From Curvularia sp. ZM96 (Eukaryota; Ascomycota; Dothideomycetes; Pleosporales; Pleosporaceae): a DNA stretch of 64,000 bases. Below the pieces are notes generated by a model. It was not told where the DNA came from and searched no databases. It saw nothing but the letters and a program-made list of their open reading frames with translations. The number at the start of each line of letters is the position of its first letter. The stretch's first letter is position 1. The stretch is taken from positions 124,001 to 188,000 of the forward strand of contig JAJGBQ010000006.1 in assembly GCA_022457065.1 (NCBI GenBank), given 5' to 3'. Below, piece after piece: positions 11,855 through 23,047 of this stretch. A program made the position numbers and the translations under genes.

Positions 11855-11946
11855 AATAGGTAATTCCTACTAGAATATAGAAAAGTTCTAGCCTATATAG
11901 AACTAGGAATTATATTTCTAGTAGTACTAGATTAAACCTAGTCAAG
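11855..11946 (+). repeat. Dispersed 92-bp repeat, copy 1
   Basis: This block is a diverged copy of 33921-34012. Shared landmarks, in order, are AATTCC, TAGAATATAGAAAA (or its GATATAG variant), TTCTAGCC, TAGGAATT and TTTCTAG. Differences are mainly C/T and G/A. The block contains a short inverted pair (GTAATTCC / GGAATTAT). What element it belongs to is unknown. Confidence 0.55.
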
Positions 11947-12109
11947 ATACTATACCTAGTAGAGAATACAAAAGTAATATAGCGTAGAAAGAACTATAGC
12001 GTAGGAACTATAGCGTAAGAACTATATATATTAGAGAGCTAGATATTATAGCATTTATGCTTAAATATTAGTCTATGCGTGAGGTTATTAATAGTATTAA
12101 CTTTAATAG

Positions 12110-12391
12110 TGTAAGGGTGTAGATAGTACAAGGCTACAGTACCTACTAGAGTGGACGATAATAGACTAGTCACTATAGCAGTCACTAAAGAAAGAGAGAG
12201 GTATAGGAAGAAAGTTATATTCTTAATATTAGCAAAATTAAAGAGAAAATAGTTTATCCTATTGTAAGGTTAGTATTCTCTCTCTATCTACTAAAGGAAC
12301 TACATATACTATTAGCCTTAAGTACGTGACTAGGCAGGTGACTGGTTAGGTGCTGTGCGTCACCTGACTAGTCACACTGTACACTGGCACA
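12110..12391 (+). mobile_element. 282-bp TG...CA element with 4-bp target duplication (solo LTR or short non-autonomous element), copy 1
   Basis: The unit starts TGTAAGGGTGTAGATAGTAC and ends ACACTGGCACA. It is flanked on both sides by ATAG (12106-12109 and 12392-12395). A second copy of exactly the same length lies at 20483-20764, flanked by GTAA on both sides. TG...CA ends without long inverted termini and with short target duplications are the signature of a solo LTR. No internal region or partner LTR was found in the window. It ends with a CACGTGACT/GTCACCTGACT-rich stretch. Confidence 0.75.
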
Positions 12392-12395
12392 ATAG

Positions 12396-13168
12396 TATAT
12401 TACTATTTAATAGTATTAAACTTAATATATATTACTAATTTTTTAATGCGAATTAATCCAGAATCAATCAAATGAATCAAACGTTTGATTGATCCCAAGT
12501 CTCTGTAGGGGGCTACGCTCAAGGAGCAGATGCACTAGTATACTAAGGTTTTCTTCGATAGAGGACTGTGGAAATATAAGATTACGAGCGCATATCTTCG
12601 TACAGATTGGAAAGATTTGCTCTCCGGATAGCCTGAGCTTTGTTCAGATCGTCAACTTGCTGAAGGTCTCACTGAGGATCTTACTAAGAGGGCCTCAGCC
12701 CATTACACTTACATATAAATAGTGCTCAGAAAAATAACATCTTCCATTGAATGCCGGAAGCCGCCAGCCCGGGATAGAAGTGTGGATAGAGGCGATAGAC
12801 CGTCGCCCACATTCTCTTCTGCTGCAGAACCCACACAGACCTCTATTAGCAAGTATTCGGAACCTCTCTGGACGACACAGCCTCCGAATCATCCTGAACA
12901 AGCCACATTCAGCCACCAAAGCCATCGAGATTTTAGAGTAGAGGCAGATCCTTAGGCAGGTAGGGTCCAGAAACGCGTATACGACAGCTAAGTACTAGGG
13001 AGAGACGGAAGGCATTGCAGTCACAACATACGAGGTAAAGCGTCTCTATGAACCTAGAAGCAGAGTATTCAAATAGAAGGATGGAATGAGTGAGTGAATG
13101 AATCAATGAATGAATGAATGAGTACCAAAGCCTGCTTTTCCTCCACTCTACAAACTGATATCTCTTTA
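12396..13168. other. Intergenic, no supported gene
   Basis: The first part is AT-rich. From about 12490 the composition becomes normal and several short open frames appear on both strands (12489-12955). None has a recognisable motif or a convincing start. A tetranucleotide repeat lies at 13083-13122. Confidence 0.35.
13083..13122. repeat. (GAAT)n microsatellite
   Basis: About ten imperfect units of GAAT/GAGT run through this stretch, downstream of the small secreted-protein gene on the opposite strand. It is a simple-sequence repeat likely to be length-variable. Confidence 0.8.
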
Positions 13169-13531
13169 TCAGTTAACCTTGCACCTCGCACTTAAGCTGC
13201 CACAGTCGCTCGCCACTCCATAATCACAACAATTGCCACTCGGGGAACACTCAAAAATATGGGTCGAAACTCGCTTCGAAGTAACAACGTAGGCGCCGTT
13301 GTCGGACCAAACACAGTTACCACAGACGGTAAGTTGCTTCCCACGACTGTTGCACTTGCACCCATTGTACGAGCATGCTCTTTTGCCGAAAGGAAGAGGC
13401 TCGGCGAATGGCTCAACGTCTTGAGCCTCAGCAATTGGCTCGACAGAGAGAGAATCGGCAGCCCGTTTCACAGCTACAGGCTCGGCGGCTACCGCTAGGA
13501 CGAGAAGAGCAACCGAGATGGAGAATTGCAT
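13169..13531 (-). CDS. Small cysteine-rich secreted protein with Kex2-type sites (effector candidate)
   Basis: A single-exon frame of 120 aa. The start MQFSISVALLVLAVAAEP is a textbook signal peptide, so I prefer the ATG at 13531 to one 24 codons upstream. Two Lys-Arg sites follow: AVKR|AADS, and FGKR|ACSYNG just before the cysteine-rich half. This suggests an acidic pro-region removed by Kex2-like cleavage. The mature part (about 65 aa) has ten cysteines including one CC pair, a pattern expected to form disulfides. I do not recognise the family. Small size, secretion signal, pro-peptide and high Cys content fit secreted effectors or antimicrobial-type proteins of plant-associated fungi; that role is inference. 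It sits next to repeats and transposons. Confidence 0.75.
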   Translation of the reverse strand: MQFSISVALLVLAVAAEPVAVKRAADSLSVEPIAEAQDVEPFAEPLPFGKRACSYNGCKCNSRGKQLTVCGNCVWSDNGAYVVTSKRVSTHIFECSPSGNCCDYGVASDCGSLSARCKVN

Positions 13532-15170
13532 GATGGGCAGTAAGAGTCTAACACAAGATTGATTGATCAGTCTTGCAGAAGCGCTATTGAGGAGAGTATA
13601 CATACTCTCTCTTGGGGAGAAAAGGATAGACTTTCAGATTCAGGATTGTGGATAACGCTTGAGAAAGGATCTCTGATTCTTCTCTGAAGGCTGGCTGGAA
13701 TGCCTTATTTATCTCCTTTGTTCTTGCTTCCCCGCTCTACAAGGCTCGTATGGTGTAACGTCAAGCCATTGGACAATACATGAGGAGGGATATCTACTAA
13801 CTATTTTCGTCAACTTCCTTTACCGGGATCCACTCCACTGTCACAACGAGAATAGTACTAGATTACAAGATGCATTCATAGTTAATTTATTTTCGCATTG
13901 CTCGGTTTGTTCGGTTTGCTCGGTTTGCGAGCGTAACTTCATATGCGAGTACCATCATTGCAGATAGACCGAACCACGTTTTCAACAGCTGGAGGTTGCC
14001 CAGACCATGTTCTCTGTGCCTCTGTTTTGGCCTCTACGCTGTGACTCCAGGAGTCAACAAACCACAGCGAGATATTCTCGGAACGTTGCCACTGGCTCAT
14101 ACGCATCCCAGAAATTGTAATGCGCTTTATTTTAGATACATTAACACGCTGGTCTAGGTTTATCTTCTTGTAAATCTAGACCTATCCTTACTACTAAGGA
14201 GCGAAAAACAACGCGACGTCGAGCGCACGACACACTGTAGTACTGGATAGAGTTTCTCGAAGCACTGTTTAGTCTAGATGCTAGAACTGCATGGTGCGAT
14301 TAAAGAACCAGCCATTGTGCGGTACATACTGCATCTAGGTTCAAGAGGTTTTCTGGCCCTGAACGCCACGTTTCCATATCAGGAAGGTAGGCGGGCTTCC
14401 AAAAGCTTGAGAGACGCAGCTTTACGAACCTATAGCAAGTGGGGTTGGCTACTGTACCTGTCAGCGGGGGCGCAAAATATGATCACATGCATTAACCTAC
14501 AGGAAGGATTTGACGGCGCTTGGCAGCTGAGAAACGCAGCTTCGCAGTTGATTAATCGCCACCGTATTGAGAGGAGCTGAAACGAATCACTCCAGTCATA
14601 AGAATTTGCTCTATTGGGACATTACAACGCTAAGCTATTACTTATAACCTTTCTGTACGACTTGCAGGCTGCACGCTTTATTATCAATCTGTTCCACGAA
14701 TCTGCACCACAGCACCACCACTGAAGCTGCACCTGCCCAGGATAAGTACATTCTTTGTGCATCTCTACACAACGCAACTGACTCTTGGATATGTGCACTC
14801 AACATCTAGCGCATCCGAGGCTGACTGGGGCAGGGCTGCGATGCATGCCAGCAGCAAATTGTGGTGTTGCTAGCTAAGCAGGAATCCATTGACAAAGAGA
14901 CGAAGCGCAGAAGAAGTTCAAGGATCGAGGTCTCTATCCCGAGATTTTCTACGCCTCACATCTGTGGTGGAGATTGTTGTGGTGGGGAGCATTACTAGCA
15001 TGTCGGTACGCAGGATTTTCCGCTACTACATATAGAGGGGTACTGTAGGTGGTCAGTGCGTGCAACAGTTCAGTCAATGCAACACTCTCTACATCGCTAA
15101 GTAATTAACCTACTATTTTTAACATACGATAACTCTACTACTATAATAGCTATCTAAAAAGCGATTATAG
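13532..15170. other. Promoter side of the small secreted gene and transposon-proximal DNA
   Basis: Minus-strand promoter sequence for the secreted protein should lie just right of 13531; ATAAATA-like sequence near 13705 could be a TATA box. A three-fold 10-bp repeat (CTCGGTTTGT) lies at 13901-13930. A plus-strand open frame of 100 codons at 14278-14580 has normal composition but no recognisable motif, no signal peptide and no neighbour support, so I leave it uncalled. The stretch ends at the TA target of transposon A. Confidence 0.35.
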
Positions 15171-16652
15171 TAACGTACCTCACGGGTTCGTGAGCTACAC
15201 GGGTTCGTGAGACACTTTTGCCAAGCCCCTACTAAAACCACTACATTATAGCCTAAAATAGCCTACTTTAGACCTATATAGTATAATATAATATAAGATA
15301 TTATTTAGAGTCTACTTCTATAGCCTACTTATATATTCGCGCGTTATATCTAGTTATATTACACTATCTACACCGCTTTTAAGATAGTTTACCTACTTTA
15401 GCGCGTTTCTACTTCTTTAACTTCTTCCTATTACTACGCGCTCTAAAGTCTTAAAGAGCGGATAAGCGCGCCCTATCTTTAACTATTAAGGTCCCCTCTA
15501 CCTAAACCCGCTTTCTTTTGTGCGATTTTCGTTGCGTTACGGCCTTATTTACTATCTTAAGCTTAGCGATCTTCTTTTACGCTAATACTAACTTGTGCGC
15601 AATAATAGCTACCCCCTTTAAGACCTTCTTAAAGGCCTCTATAATAGACGTTAGCGAGCTATCTATATATCTTTAAATTCTCTACTTTACTAGCGTTAAT
15701 TGCAACTCTAATTCTAGAGTATTACTAGAGATTTACAATACCTAGGGCTAGTTATTAATAGGTAGAGATAATAGAGTGCGTAACTAGACGTCAAGAGCTA
15801 ATATAACCCGTTCTAGGTTAAATAGAACTAATCTAGCGCCTTAAAAACCTCTTTAAATATTACTAGAAGTAAATAAGGTGTTAAAAGCGCGTTTAAAGTA
15901 AGACAGGAACTCTTATTTTATAATATAGTTAATCTAGCTACGCATAAGCGCTTCGACTTAGCGTCTATAGGCCTATTTTAAAGGGGCAAAATAGCCTATA
16001 TTAAGAGACTATAAGAGGTAAGACGAGTGTAGAGGTATATAAATAGTAATAATACTGTAATCTTTATAGTATTTTTAGAAATCTAGCAAGTTATAGCTCT
16101 TATAGCCGTTAATAATAAGTAGGCGGTAGATACTAACCTTCTTTATCTTTATATACTTATTAAAGTACTTTATCTACGCAAGACTAAGCTTATTAGTCGT
16201 CTAGCTATTCTTAGAGACCCTAATAACCTAGTTCTAGAGTATATCGCTATCTTTATACTAGCTTAAGAGGTAGTAGCGCGCCTTAAGTATAATAAAGAGC
16301 AGAATCGTCCACCTAGTCGTATTAATACCCTAGATAACCGTCGCCCACTCTCTATTACCTAGCTAAATAGACTTTAGCCGTCCACGTCTCTCTAAAGCTA
16401 TAACAATAGCTCTAGGGGCGATCTAGCCTATTATAAAGCCTGTCTTATTAAAGTTATATATATTATCGTCTATAATACTATACTTAGCTTTTATACAGGC
16501 TACTAGGTCAAACTAGGCTTAGATAGTTCTAGGATCCTCGTAGAGAGCTCTCTTGTAGTCGTACTTGCGATTAAACCGCGTTACAAGCTTAGATCGACGT
16601 TTAACGAACGTGCTAGGCCAGTTTTGTCTAACCTGGTCTAAATTGCGCTTAG

Positions 16653-17139
16653 TGTTACAAGTAACAGCGAAGGATCTCTCCTGAACGATGGCCGCAGGTT
16701 AGAGACCATTGGGCGCCACGTTAAAAGGTAATGATTACCGCGGGGCGGCGGTCACGTAATTAACATCACGCTAAGATTGCTATTAGGCGCTAGTGCCTAA
16801 TAGTAGGGCGTATATAATAATAACTATTAGGAATATTAGGCTAAGACTTAGAATAAGAGTAATAGTAGTAATAGTAGGTAGAATAATAATAAGTATAAGA
16901 ATAGGTTAGATTTTATTATTATACTTATTATAGTTAACTCTTATAAGTTCTTCTCTTATATAGATTAATACTTAGTTATTCTATCGTTATAGAATTAATT
17001 ATTACTTTTACTATTAGTTAAACTTCTATAACTTCTCTCTACTACGAATCGCTAGAAAATAATCGCACGGAATACTTTATACAAGTCTCGCCCTAACCTA
17101 GACTAAGACTAGGTAAGTATAGCGAACCTCTATGTAATA
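16653..17139 (+). mobile_element. Solo LTR of the gypsy family inserted in transposon A
   Basis: A 487-bp LTR starting TGTTACAAGTAACAG and ending ATGTAATA (from GTGTAACA) is flanked by a perfect 5-bp target duplication CTTAG (16648-16652 and 17140-17144). The uninterrupted site (ACGCTTAGCGCGTAA) is visible in copy B near 18812. The same LTR is found at 19435-19912, 57018-57507 and at the right window edge. A lone LTR with a duplication means the internal region was lost by LTR-LTR recombination. Confidence 0.88.
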
Positions 17140-17338
17140 CTTAGCGCGTAAGGAATTAGCTATATTAGCGACGTCTACGAGCCTAGGGGGAAATCCGCGC
17201 GTAATAAGCTTAAGTATATGCTTAATAATTACGTCCTTCTTAAGCTTAGTTAAATTCTTTAATTTAGACTAGCGATCTACCTATAGAGTCTATCCTACGC
17301 GTCGTTAGCTTAGTGTAGATCGATTAACGTTATAGATA

Positions 17339-19200
17339 ACGTACCTCACGGGTTTATAGACTACACGGGTTCGTAGACTACTTTTACCAAGACCCTACTA
17401 AAACTACTATATTATAGCCTAAAATAGCCTACTTTAAACCTACATAGCATAAAGAAATATAAGATATTATTCTAAGTCTACTTCTACTATATACTTATAC
17501 GTTCGCGCGTTATACCTAGTCTTATTATACTATCTATACCGCCTTTAAGATAGTTTACCTCTTTTAGCGCGTTTCTACTTCTTTAACTTCTTCCTATTAC
17601 TACGCGCCCTAAAGTTCTAGAGAGTAGCTAAGCGCTCCCCGTCTTTAACTATTAAGGTTCTCTCTACCTAAACACGTTTTCTTTTATACAATTTTCATCG
17701 CGTGGCGGCTACGTTAGCTACTTTAAGCTTAGTAATCCACTTTTACGCTAATACTAACTTATACGCGATAATAGCTATCTCTTTTAAGACCTTTTTAAAG
17801 GCCTCTACTATAGACGTTAGTAAACTATCTATATACCTTTAAATTCTCTATTTTACTAGCGTCAATTACGACTCTAATTCTAGAGTATTACTAGGCGTTT
17901 GCGACACCTAGGGCTAGTTATTAATAGATAGAGATAATAGAGTACGTAACTTAATATTAAGGGTAGATATAACCTATTCTAGGTTAAATAGAACTAATCT
18001 AGCGTCTTAAAACCCTCCTTAGACATTACTAGTAGTAAATAAGGCGTTAAAAGCCCGCTTAAAGCAAGATAGGAACTCTTATTTTATAACGTAACTAATC
18101 TAGGTGCGTATAAGCAATTTAACTTAGTATCTATAGGCCTACTTTAAAAGGGCAAAATAGTCTATATTAAGAGACTATAAGAGATAAGACAAGTACAGAG
18201 GTATATAAATAGTAATAATAGAGTTATCTTTATAGTATTTTTAGAAATCTAGTAAGTTATAGCTTTTATAGCTATTAATAATAAGTAGATAGTTAGCGCT
18301 AACCTTCTTTATCTTTATATACTTATTAAAATACTTTAGCTATATAAGACTAAGCTTATTAGTCGTCTAGCCATTCTTAGAGACCCTAATAACCTAGTTC
18401 TAGAGTATATTACTATTCTTATACTAGCTTAAGAGATAGTAACGCGCCTTAAGTATAATAAAGGGCGGAATCGTCTATCTAGTCGCGTTAATACCCTAGA
18501 TAACCGTCGCCCACTCTCTATTACCTAGCTAGATAGTCTTAGGCCGTCTACGCCTCTCTAAAGCTATAATAATAGCTCTAGGGGCAATCTAACTTATTAT
18601 AAAGTCTATCTTATTAAAATTAAACGTGTTATTATCTAGAATTCTATACTTAGCTTTTATATTAGCTACTAGACTAAACTAGTCTTAAATAGCCTTAGAA
18701 TTCTTATAAAGGGCTCTCTTATAGTCGTACTTACGATTAAACTTTACTTTAAGCTTAGGGCGGCGCTTAACGAACGTGCTAGGCTAGTTTTAGCTAATCT
18801 AGTCTAGATTACGCTTAGCGCGTAAAGAATTAGCTATATTAGTTATATCTACGAGCCTAGAGGGAAATCCACGTAGATTAAGGTTAAGTATATACTTAAT
18901 AACTACCTTCTTCTTAAGCTTAGTTAGATTTATTATTTTAGGCTAGCGATCTACCCATAGAGTCTATCCTACGCGTCGTCGACGTAGTATAACGCGAGGG
19001 ACGTTAAAGATAGCTATAGCGCGTCGCTCTAAGAGATTCGCGTCTTATTTAAGAGCTTAAAGGGCAAGCTATATCTAACCTTTACAAGAGAGCTCTATCT
19101 ACTATTATTATTACGACATTAGAGTAGGGTAGTAGTTTTAATAGGGTCTTAGCAAAAGTAGTCCACAAACCTGTATAGTCCACGAACCTATAAAGTACGT
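17339..19200 (-). mobile_element. Pogo/Fot1-like DNA transposon B, nested in A
   Basis: A full 1,862-bp copy of the same family as A. The TIRs begin ACGTACCTCACGGG at 17339 and end AAAGTACGT at 19200. The TA duplication lies at 17337-17338 and 19201-19202. The A sequence that resumes at 19203 (GCTACAGCGCGTCG) matches B's own internal sequence GCTATAGCGCGTCG, so B landed inside A. The transposase on the minus strand is riddled with stops, and both TIRs carry C-to-T or G-to-A changes relative to A. Confidence 0.87.
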
Positions 19201-19434
19201 TAGCTACAGCGCGTCGTAAAGAGAGATTCGCGTTTTATTTAAGAGCTTAAAGAGTAAGCTAAATTTAACACTTATTTAAAGACTCTATCTAATATAGTTA
19301 GGGTAGCATTAAATAGGGTAAGTATATTAGTAGGGGCTTAGCAAAAGTGTCTCACGAACCCGTATAGCTCACGAACCCGTAAGGTACGTTAATTAATTCA
19401 TAAAGTCTAAAAGATAAATTATTATACTATATAG

Positions 19435-19912
19435 TATTACAAGTAATAGCAAAGGATCTCTCCTAGACAAGGGCCGCAGGTTAGAGACTATTAGGCGCCA
19501 CGTCAAAAGGTAATAATTACTACGGGGCGATAATCACGTAACTACCGTCACGCTAAGGCTATCCATTAGTAATAGCAGGAGTATATATAATAGTAGAGAG
19601 CCATTATAGTAGAAAGGACCATTAGTAATAGCAAGGGCCACCCTAACGGCTAGGTAGATTATAATAGGTATAAGAATAGGTTAGATTTTATTATTACACT
19701 CGTTATAGTTAACTCTTATAAGTTCTTCTCTTATATAGATTAATACTTAGTTATTCTATCTAATATAGAATTAATTATTACTTTACTTAGTTAAACTCTT
19801 ATAACTTCTCTCTACTACGAATCGCTAGAAAACAATCGCACGGAATACTTTATACAAGTCTCGCCCTAACCCGGACCGAGACTAGGTGAGTATAGCGAAC
19901 CCCCGTGTAACA
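19435..19912 (+). mobile_element. Second LTR of the gypsy family (no clear target duplication)
   Basis: A 478-bp copy of the LTR at 16653-17139, same orientation, starting TATTACAAGTAATAG and ending CCCCCGTGTAACA. The flanks (TATAG left, CTAAC right) do not match. It may therefore be one end of a rearranged element, or its duplication has decayed. Sequence to the right is not recognisable retroelement interior. Confidence 0.75.
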
Positions 19913-21131
19913 CTAACGTATAAAAAAGTAACTTTTTACGTCTATTTTAGGCTACTTTTATATACTTCTTTATCTCTAATAGAATACTACGTAGTTCTAC
20001 TACTACTACTATCTATCTATAAAATACTAAAGTCGTACTTTAATATCTTAAAAGCTTAATACTATAATATAATATAGATATAGAAGTTAGAGATAATAGT
20101 AATAAGAATAGCTAGAGATAGCTCTCTTATCTAGTAGACGTTATAATAACTAGTAGTTCTAAAGTTTAGGTGTCTTAGGTAAAGTAGGCTATATATTTAC
20201 TCTAGATTAATAATAAGCTTCTCTACTATAAAAACTAGTAATTACGTAGTAAAATTACTACTAAAAAACGCGCTAAAAAGTATAATTAGATTCTAAAACT
20301 ATAGTAGTATAAAGAGTATTAGAGTCTAGCTATAGTATAGAGTCTTTCTTTAGTTTAGAAAGTAAGAGCTTAAGAACGTTAAAGAAAATACTAAGAAGAG
20401 CTAGAAAAAAGCTAAAAAGAAGAGAGATAATAGATAAAAGCTACTAATATAGCTCTATAAAAAAGATTAAAAGTAGAAGTAATGTAAGGGTGTGGATAGT
20501 ACGAGGCCACAGTACCTACTTAAGTGGACGATAATAGACTAGTCACTATAGTGGTCACTAAGAGAGAGAAGAAATGTAAGAGGAAAGTTATATTCTTAAC
20601 ATAAGTAAAATTAAAGAGTAGACAGTTCGTCCTGTCGTGAGGTTATTGTCGTCTCTCTATCTACTAGAGGAACTACATATACTATTAGACTAAAGCACGT
20701 GACTAGGCAGATGACTAGTCAGGTGACATGCGTCACCTAACTGGTCACACTGTACACTGGCACAGTAAGAGTTACGTAAAAGAATACTAAAATATTAAAA
20801 AAGAGAGTAGTAGAAGTATAAGTAAAAGAACTTACTACTACGCGCGCTAAAAAAGCTCGTAATCGCGCTACTATAACTATATAAAAACTTTAGAATAAGT
20901 AGAATAAGTGTAAAAAAAAAGCTTTATAGTCTTAAAATTAAAATCTAGTAACGCGTCGTAGTATTATAGGTAAGTAAAGTAGTAGTATTAGTACTAAGTT
21001 AACTACTAAGTCTTTTACTAAAACTACTACGCGCGGCTATAATATTAGACTACTAAAGAAATTTAAGTAGATAGTAATATTATTTAGACTATCTAGACTA
21101 CTCTACTAAAATTTCTTATAATAATAGCTTT
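19913..21131 (+). pseudogene. C-terminal tail of another DDE1 (pogo-like) transposase, split by a 282-bp element
   Basis: On the plus strand, with TAG read as former CAG, the frame before 20483 reads as a Lys/Gln-rich tail. It contains QQYKEYQSLAIVQSLS and QKVRAQERQRKYQEELEKS. This resembles the 'LQQRxEYHGGAVFWSPxKVREAR' tail of fungal DDE1 transposases. After the inserted 282-bp element a similar basic tail resumes at 20769. Neither terminal repeat of this element is visible. It ends where transposon C begins. No functional protein is possible. Confidence 0.5.
20483..20764 (+). mobile_element. 282-bp TG...CA element, copy 2
   Basis: Same unit as 12110-12391: starts TGTAAGGGTGTGGATAGTAC, ends ACACTGGCACA, 282 bp, flanked by GTAA (20479-20482 and 20765-20768). 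It interrupts a transposase tail, which proves it arrived as an insertion. It is richer in GC than copy 1, so it is less RIP-mutated or younger. Confidence 0.78.
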
Positions 21132-21133
21132 TA

Positions 21134-22980
21134 ACGTAGTTCACAAGCGAGCGCGCTACCCAAGCGAGCGCGCCGCTTTACACTAGCGCGTCGACTTCGA
21201 GGCGTTATCACGTATTCTTATTATAGTTAATAAACTATCGCAGTATACTAAATTAATTATTAGAATTACCACTATTACTTGCACTATCTATTTTAACTAC
21301 GTAGGTACGAGCGTTATATCTAGTCTACTTATAACGTCCGCACCGCCTCTCTTCTCGCACCCTCTTTAACGCGCTCTCACTATCGCCACGACTACTACCC
21401 GCCTATTTAGCTAATACTTCTTATATCTCGCCTATAGTAAGAGTCTCTTCTATCTATACGTATCGCCGCTTATAGCTCTTACGCTTATTTAATTCGTCTA
21501 GAGCTACTTAAAGTATACTTATTTCTTCTATTATAAGCGTTATTTTATATACTATTTACTAAGCCTCCTTACTTAACTATGCAATCTACTTAGTAAGTAA
21601 ATTAGTAGAAGACCTATAGCGCTTTCTTATACTCTATTAAATAAGACTAATTTAAGCCTCGACCTCGCGCGCGTTGCGTAGTGTCTACGCCTTCTAGGCG
21701 GCTACCTATCACAGTAATTAATATAGTATCTACACTACTATATTAAGCTTTAATAGTATAGCCTATAGATTATATAGAACTAGACTAGCGCCTCTAAAGC
21801 TAGCTTAGATATTCTCCTTTATAATAGACTACTTAAAAGTAGCCTTAAAGGCTAGTAAGAAGGTCTTCTTACTAATATAGCTAGTGCGGTTGCGTACTAA
21901 GCCTAAGATTAAGTCGCCATACTTACGCTTTAATAGCGAGAAGTAGGCAATATTAAGAGGCTATAATAGGTAAAATAAGTGCGTAGGTATATAGAGAAGA
22001 ATAATATTCTTCTTCTTATAAAGATCTTAAAAATCGATAGAGTAGTAGCTCTTATAGCTATTAATAATAAGTAGTTAATACTTATCTATAGTCTACCTCT
22101 TAGTATAGGTGTTAAAGTACTCTAACCACGCAAGAGTAAGCTAATTATTCGTCTAACTATTAGGACTAACTTTAAGAATCTAGTTAGTAGGTAGGTCTTT
22201 AAACTAGACGTCGATAAGTACTTTGCTTATAAAGATAATAAAGAGAGGTAGCTAGTAACCTAACGCGCCCACGCCTTAGGTTATAGTAACCTACTTATAG
22301 TTACCTAGCTATATCTACTTCTTTTTACTATATCTCTCTAAGCCTATAATAACTAACTATAATAAAATCTTATCTATTATAAAGCTAGTTTTATTAAAGT
22401 TATAGATATTATTATCTATAATACCCTACTTCTACTTTATTATATAGACTAAGTCGAACTAGCGCTAGATAGCCGCTAGATTCTCGTAGGTAGCTCGCTA
22501 GTAATTATAGGGACGGCTCTAGCGCGTGCGGAGCTTAGAGGTTCGCTTAACAAAGTTATTAATCTAGTTCTTGCTAATAGAGTTACTCCCACGTTTATAT
22601 AATAGTTTATTAGCTATTACTCGAACGTCAGACTTTATAGGCGCAAATTCTCGCGTAGACTCCTTAAGAATACGCCTAACTATAGCCCCCTCTTCTAGTC
22701 TATTTAGGCGCTTTAAATTCGCTTCGCAGTCGCGTTAGAAGCGTGTTCTAGCGTCTCTACGCTAGAGCGTTCTTCGTAGGACGTTATAGATCGCTACAGC
22801 ACGTCTCTAACTTTTAATACGTTAGGATTTGAAATTAAAAAGAGCAAGTTATAGGTCTAATTTAGTATAGAAAGTTTAGGTAGTACGTTGTTAAGATATT
22901 ACGTAATAACGCCTCGAAGTCGACGCGCTAGTGTAAAGCGGCGCGCTCGCTTGGGTGGCGCGCTCGCTTGTGAACCACGT
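21134..22980 (-). mobile_element. Pogo/Fot1-like DNA transposon C (second family)
   Basis: 1,847 bp with inverted termini of about 82 bp, starting ACGTAGTTCACAAGCGAGCG and ending with its complement, and TA on both sides (21132-21133, 22981-22982). Each TIR has the 13-mer CAAGCGAGCGCGC twice, spaced by four bases. The minus strand encodes a degraded transposase whose blocks appear in order: IYNFNKTSFIID, VTITQGVGALGYQLPLFIIF, NNxLTLAWLEYFNTYTK, LLIINSYKSYYSIDF, YIPTHLFYLL and FSLLKRKYGDL. These match the DDE1 catalytic domain (NFDETGF ... GHxSH ... PPHSSHLLQPLD). Stops are mostly TAG/TAA. Confidence 0.85.
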
Positions 22981-23047
22981 TATATAGTAATCTATAGTCT
23001 TATTTTTAGTAGGCGGATAGATTTATTAGGGTGTTGTATTAACTAAA

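Larger units (their letters stand above)
15173..19389 (-). mobile_element. Pogo/Fot1-like DNA transposon A (interrupted by a solo LTR and by copy B)
   Basis: The terminal inverted repeats (about 66 bp) read ACGTACCTCACGGGTTCGTG... at 15173 and the reverse complement ending ...AAGGTACGT at 19389. A TA target duplication lies at 15171-15172 and 19390-19391. Each TIR holds the 14-mer CACGGGTTCGTGAG twice, spaced by three bases. A degraded transposase runs on the minus strand, with recognisable pieces such as NFNKTGFIIG (from NFDETGF) and a 'LLIINGYKSY' block. These match the DDE1 domain of Fot1/pogo transposases. Frames are full of TAG/TAA stops, and the DE of NFDE reads NK, both G-to-A changes. 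Removing the two insertions with their duplications leaves 1,861 bp, one base from copy B's 1,862. Confidence 0.85.

Noticed and set aside
12489..12955. Overlapping short frames on both strands
   Set aside because: Competing frames of similar length with no motif; I could not choose one as coding.
14278..14580. 100-codon open frame
   Set aside because: No motif, no signal peptide, no neighbour or splice support; could be chance.
15173..19389. A single 4.2-kb composite transposon carrying cargo
   Set aside because: Internal TIRs with TA duplications and the LTR with CTTAG duplications show nested insertions instead.
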